Source of the DNA: Dirofilaria immitis
Taxonomy: Eukaryota; Nematoda; Chromadorea; Rhabditida; Onchocercidae
Length of the DNA: 64,000 nucleotides
Direction: 5' to 3'
NCBI GenBank assembly: GCA_024305405.1
Contig: JAKNDB010000110.1
Location: 1,054,001 to 1,118,000, forward strand
Positions within the stretch are counted from its first letter, which is position 1; each line of letters opens with the position of its first letter. Under the pieces are notes generated by a model. The model searched no databases, was not told the DNA's origin, and saw only the letters and a program-made list of their open reading frames with translations. The position numbers and the translations under genes were made by a program. Below, one piece after another: positions 60,567 to 64,000 of the stretch.

Positions 60567-62119
60567 CTGAACTTTATTTTCTTAATAACATGAAATTTAT
60601 TGCGCGTGTTAGTTGTTAACAAATCGACAACTTTTTTTGATCTTGAACAGCATGAAATTCTCTTTCGGTTATCATTTCATTCGCTAACAATAATAATAAT
60701 AACAACGATGATGATTACGATAATGGTGATAATAACGATGATGGCAGTAGCGATAGCAATAATGATAGTAATGACTATTTGATTAGCGATAGCAATAATA
60801 ATGATAGTAATGACTATTTGATTAATAATATTGCTGCTGTTTGATGCCATAAAATCCTTTCATATGATCATCTTATTCTCTTCATCCTTCTGAATAAGCC
60901 AGCCACATGGATGAAAAGATCGAGATAAGAAAAAGATTTTGTTTACAACTCTACAGCGTTTTAGCTTCTTCGGATGGGAAAATAAATCCTATCTTCATTC
61001 ATTTCTTCTTATTCGCTTCATAACTTAAGCATCTATCCTCAAACTCTCACATCGAAAAACAAACATACATATTCGATAGATACCTAACAGAATAAGCGCT
61101 AACTATTAGTCGAAACTTTGAAGCTTATACACAATCGGACAATATAATATTTAAAACGATGAAAGTGATCAGTGAGGCTGTTGAAAATTCAACATTTTTC
61201 ACTTTTTCATCCACTCTTTCGTCTTTACTTCCAACTTTTCCTTCTTCTTCTTCGTCTTCTATTCTTTACCTCCAGCTTATCATCCAATAGGCATAGAATA
61301 ATTGCTTCAAACTTGAGCTATTTCATTATTTACTTCACTTTTTCTGCTCATTTTATAGTATTGTTTTCGACTATATTTCATTTGATTATCAAGTATCCTA
61401 ATTTTATACTGCCATATGAAATTTTCAAAATTAATGCATTTGCTAATTTTGCAATATTTTTATTTTATTTACTTTGTTCTTTAAAATTCCCAATGATAAT
61501 TCTAATGGTGGTTCGAATTTTTGATAATTTGGCAAGTTTTCAAATATGAATAAATTATATTTTGGTTATGAGACAACTCATTACACAGAAATTATTTGCA
61601 TATTTGCTTATTGGAAAATTTCAACTTCTATTTTCTTTTTTTTTATTGCAAATAGATAAATAATTTTATGTTGTCTTTGGAAGGCCCATATCAAAAAAAT
61701 AAAAGGTACTAATTTGAGCCAAAAGATACACGAGTGCACGAAAAATTACATAAGGCTGATTATTCATGTACTACTCTAATATTTGCCTTATTTGTAAAGC
61801 TGCTGTTCCTTAATTTCTTTGCTTTATTTACATTGCAATTTTGGTATTACACTTTATTTTTGTTTTTTCATGTTTAATCATTTTTGTGAGACTATTTCCT
61901 ACTTCTGTTGCTGTTTCTGGAAGAATGTGAAGGAATTTTTGAAAAATGTATTCAAATTACTAAGTTTTAAGCCTACATAATTTCGCTTTGAAATTCGTTT
62001 TTTGATCAGACATACGATATTTTGAGCGTAAAATGAATCTATTCATAAGATAGGCAAAATATTGATTGTAATTGTGATATCAACTTAAAAACTAAATTAT
62101 CCGAATTTAATAAATGCAG
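60567..62119. other. AT-rich region with a trinucleotide-rich stretch
   Basis: Contains AAT/GAT triplet-rich DNA with a tandem duplication at 60750-60824. A 125-codon plus-strand frame at 61172-61549 is Phe/Leu/Ile/Ser-rich and judged chance. Nothing else is seen. Confidence 0.5.
60750..60824. repeat. Tandem duplication, 36 and 39 bp
   Basis: Copy one, 60750-60785, and copy two, 60786-60824, are identical except for one extra AAT triplet in copy two (GCGATAGCAATAATGATAG core). Confidence 0.95.
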
Positions 62120-62240
62120 TAAAAAGGTTCAGCATTCATCCACTGTCTGGGTCAACACCGCCAAACGTGGAATCTGTTATATTTGTTTGCTCTAACCTGC
62201 TTCCAGATAACAAAAGAAATAAAAAAAATTGACAATAACA
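62120..62240 (+). other. GC-richer island, possible exon
   Basis: After a GCAG acceptor, about 100 bp with clearly higher GC stays open in two plus-strand frames; one reads FSIHPLSGSTPPNVESVIFV and stops at TGA near 62240. No donor or partner exon is certain. It may be a coding exon or a regulatory island. Confidence 0.2.
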
Positions 62241-63670
62241 AAAATACTCAGATCTTAAATCAACTAAATTGATGAGAGCCATATAAATTCAATCAAATTT
62301 TATCATGAAATTTTGCTTTCAGAAATCTTGTCCTGAATTGTAACAAATATACCACTGCATACAGTACTTTTAAGTTAGTTCACAATTTACAGTAAAATTA
62401 TTTTTCCTAAAAAAATTAGATATATGATGACGCCTCGTTAATATCCATCTTTCAAATTATCCTTATCTTTGATTGAATCAAATTTTTAAGTATCAATTTA
62501 TTGTATACTACGTAAGGTCTGCAGGTTACATTATAATTGAAGTCCTTTCAGACCTAGGTTTGATTTTAGGTTGTTGTTTTTGACTCAACTCTCTATTTTT
62601 TGATTTGAAACCGGATTATATATGCATAGTTAAAAGGCTTCAAGGTGACAGTTTTATTAATCTATAGATGATGGAAAATTGAGCAGCACCATTTAGCCAC
62701 TGGCTTCACAATTCATGTGAGAAAGTGGAAATTTTCAGTATGTTCATTGACTCAATATTTCCAAAGAAAGTGCTGCAATTTTATGACCTTTGGATTGGAG
62801 AAAAAAAGATTTTCTTAATTTTGGAAAGTTAATTCCTTTAAAACATACAATAGTTTTGAGGATGACCAATGAATATAGTGAGGAATAAGAATTTCATATT
62901 AATATGATCGAGCAGTGCTGAAATCTTAATGATTAAAATAGCAAAAAAAAAAATAATCCTCAAAGATTTATTGCTTCGCTGAATTCAAGAAGAAATTATG
63001 CATTTTAAAACTAAGCATTAGTTTCAATATAAAATATAATATACACAAGAAACTTTTTTTCTCGTGCATTTCGTTCAGTAATTTTAACAACATTTATTTG
63101 CAAAGCTAAGGTTTAATGAAAAAATTCCCGCTGTACTGAACAGTTGTCTTTTATTCATCTGTTTCAGATTTTCTGATTCCATTCGTCTTTTTCTTTCATT
63201 CTTTTCTTCTTTTTTCTGTAAATCTTTATTTTATCGCTCTTAATTTCTTTATAAATTGTTGCCCTGACGAATTAAGAAATATTAAAATTCCTTAATTATC
63301 ACATTTTAAAATTTAAAATTCCATTTTCACCTCAAATGATGTAAACGAAATTTATTAAAAAATTAAGTTAACAATTAAAATAAAAATCATAATTTAGTTG
63401 TTAAGAATAGTAAATATCAGTCAAAATATAATATTCTTGATAAATAGATTAAATATTTTTGCTTTTATGATAATATAATTAACGAGAAAAAAAAGAAAAA
63501 CAATATTATTATTGTCACTATTTTTAGTTTATTAAAAATTATTTAGCTATTCTTCTTAATTTTTTTTTTTAAATATAATTTTTAAACATAACTTTTAGCA
63601 AAAATTTCGACCAAACCTTATTGCAATAAATCTCATTGCATATTTTATTACAATCTCAATAAAATGCACA

Positions 63671-63701
<31 letters not shown>

Positions 63702-63754
63702 CATATGATTCAAACATAGTAACATTCAGACTTTCAAAGTTGTTTATAGTAAGG
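62241..63754. other. AT-rich region without a visible gene
   Basis: No supported coding sequence; an AT dinucleotide run lies at 63674-63702. Confidence 0.6.
63674..63702. repeat. AT dinucleotide microsatellite
   Basis: About 14 consecutive AT units. Confidence 0.95.
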
Positions 63755-63991
63755 TTATAAAGGGCGAGAGTGAGAGAAAGAGAGGGAGAGAGAGAAATGG
63801 AGGGAAAAAATGGAGGACAAGATTCTTTTCGGCATGTGGTTTATTTTGAAAAATGAAACGAAAAGATGAAGTAGAAAAAAAGTTTCGAAAAACGTTTTGA
63901 TAGTTTTCAGCTGTTGCTTCATCGCCAGTTTAACCCACCCACAATCTTTTTCATACCCATTTTCCTCTTCTTCAAGTATCGCACATTTCAT
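63755..63991 (-). CDS. Weak candidate first exon at the right edge
   Basis: A minus-strand frame beginning MKCAILEEEENGYEKDCGWV then KLAMKQQLKTIKTFF. The first 30 codons are well mixed; the remainder runs into a GA-rich low-complexity tract read as Ser/Leu/Phe. Possible donors lie after EEENG. No family is recognised; the window ends 9 bp upstream of the ATG. Confidence 0.2.
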   Translation of the reverse strand: MKCAILEEEENGYEKDCGWVKLAMKQQLKTIKTFFETFFLLHLFVSFFKINHMPKRILSSIFSLHFSLSLSFSHSRPL

Positions 63992-64000
63992 CTGTCTCCT

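Noticed and set aside
61172..61549. A 125-codon hydrophobic plus-strand frame
   Set aside because: Phe/Leu/Ile/Ser-rich composition expected from T-rich DNA; no regular membrane-segment spacing, no splice signals, no family match.

Overview
The window is AT-rich, intron-dense nuclear DNA from a nematode, most likely a filarial or other spirurid species. The reasons are many short exons with T-rich TTTYAG acceptors, GTAAGT/GTATGT-type donors, and nematode-type orthologues of ciliary and signalling genes. It is not bacterial: there are no operons, Shine-Dalgarno sites, CRISPR arrays or insertion sequences. No tRNA or rRNA gene was recognised. The species cannot be named from the sequence alone.

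Layout. (1) About 1-6,950, minus strand: an interleukin-17-receptor-like gene (C. elegans ILCR family) with signal peptide, cysteine-containing fibronectin-like ectodomain exons, one membrane segment and a cytoplasmic SEFIR domain; its 3' end lies at or beyond the left edge. (2) 6,948-10,894: a 3.9-kb head-to-head intergenic region with a TG microsatellite, GA-rich low-complexity DNA and a candidate RFX/DAF-19 X-box. (3) 10,895-44,098, plus strand: the complete cytoplasmic dynein-2 heavy chain (che-3/DYNC2H1), traced here through about 89 exons (about 12.8 kb coding, about 4,250 residues). This is the retrograde motor of intraflagellar transport. (4) 46,045-49,097, minus strand: a four-exon transcription-cofactor-like gene with a PPxY motif, a PLDLS CtBP-binding motif and a Tondu-like HFRRSL motif, best read as a VGLL4/Tgi-type protein. 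(5) 49,100-64,000: mostly gene-poor AT-rich DNA with simple repeats (a 414-bp CATTC-type array, AACC, AT, CA and a 36-39-bp tandem duplication) and a few isolated candidate exons.

The most striking observation is in che-3. From exon 21 onward, about 19 exons can be read through only by changing the length of one mononucleotide run by one base. All but one of these runs are one base short. Exons 1-20 show no such problem. There is also one in-frame TGA and a few irregular splice junctions. Splice phases otherwise agree across nearly the whole gene, and AAA1/AAA2 motifs are intact. A sequence-accuracy problem is therefore more likely than gene decay, but the nonsense codon deserves a direct test. 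I do not see a new multi-gene system. The gene set (IL-17 receptor, ciliary dynein, Hippo-type cofactor) points to sensory neuron, signalling and developmental functions encoded side by side, not to one pathway.
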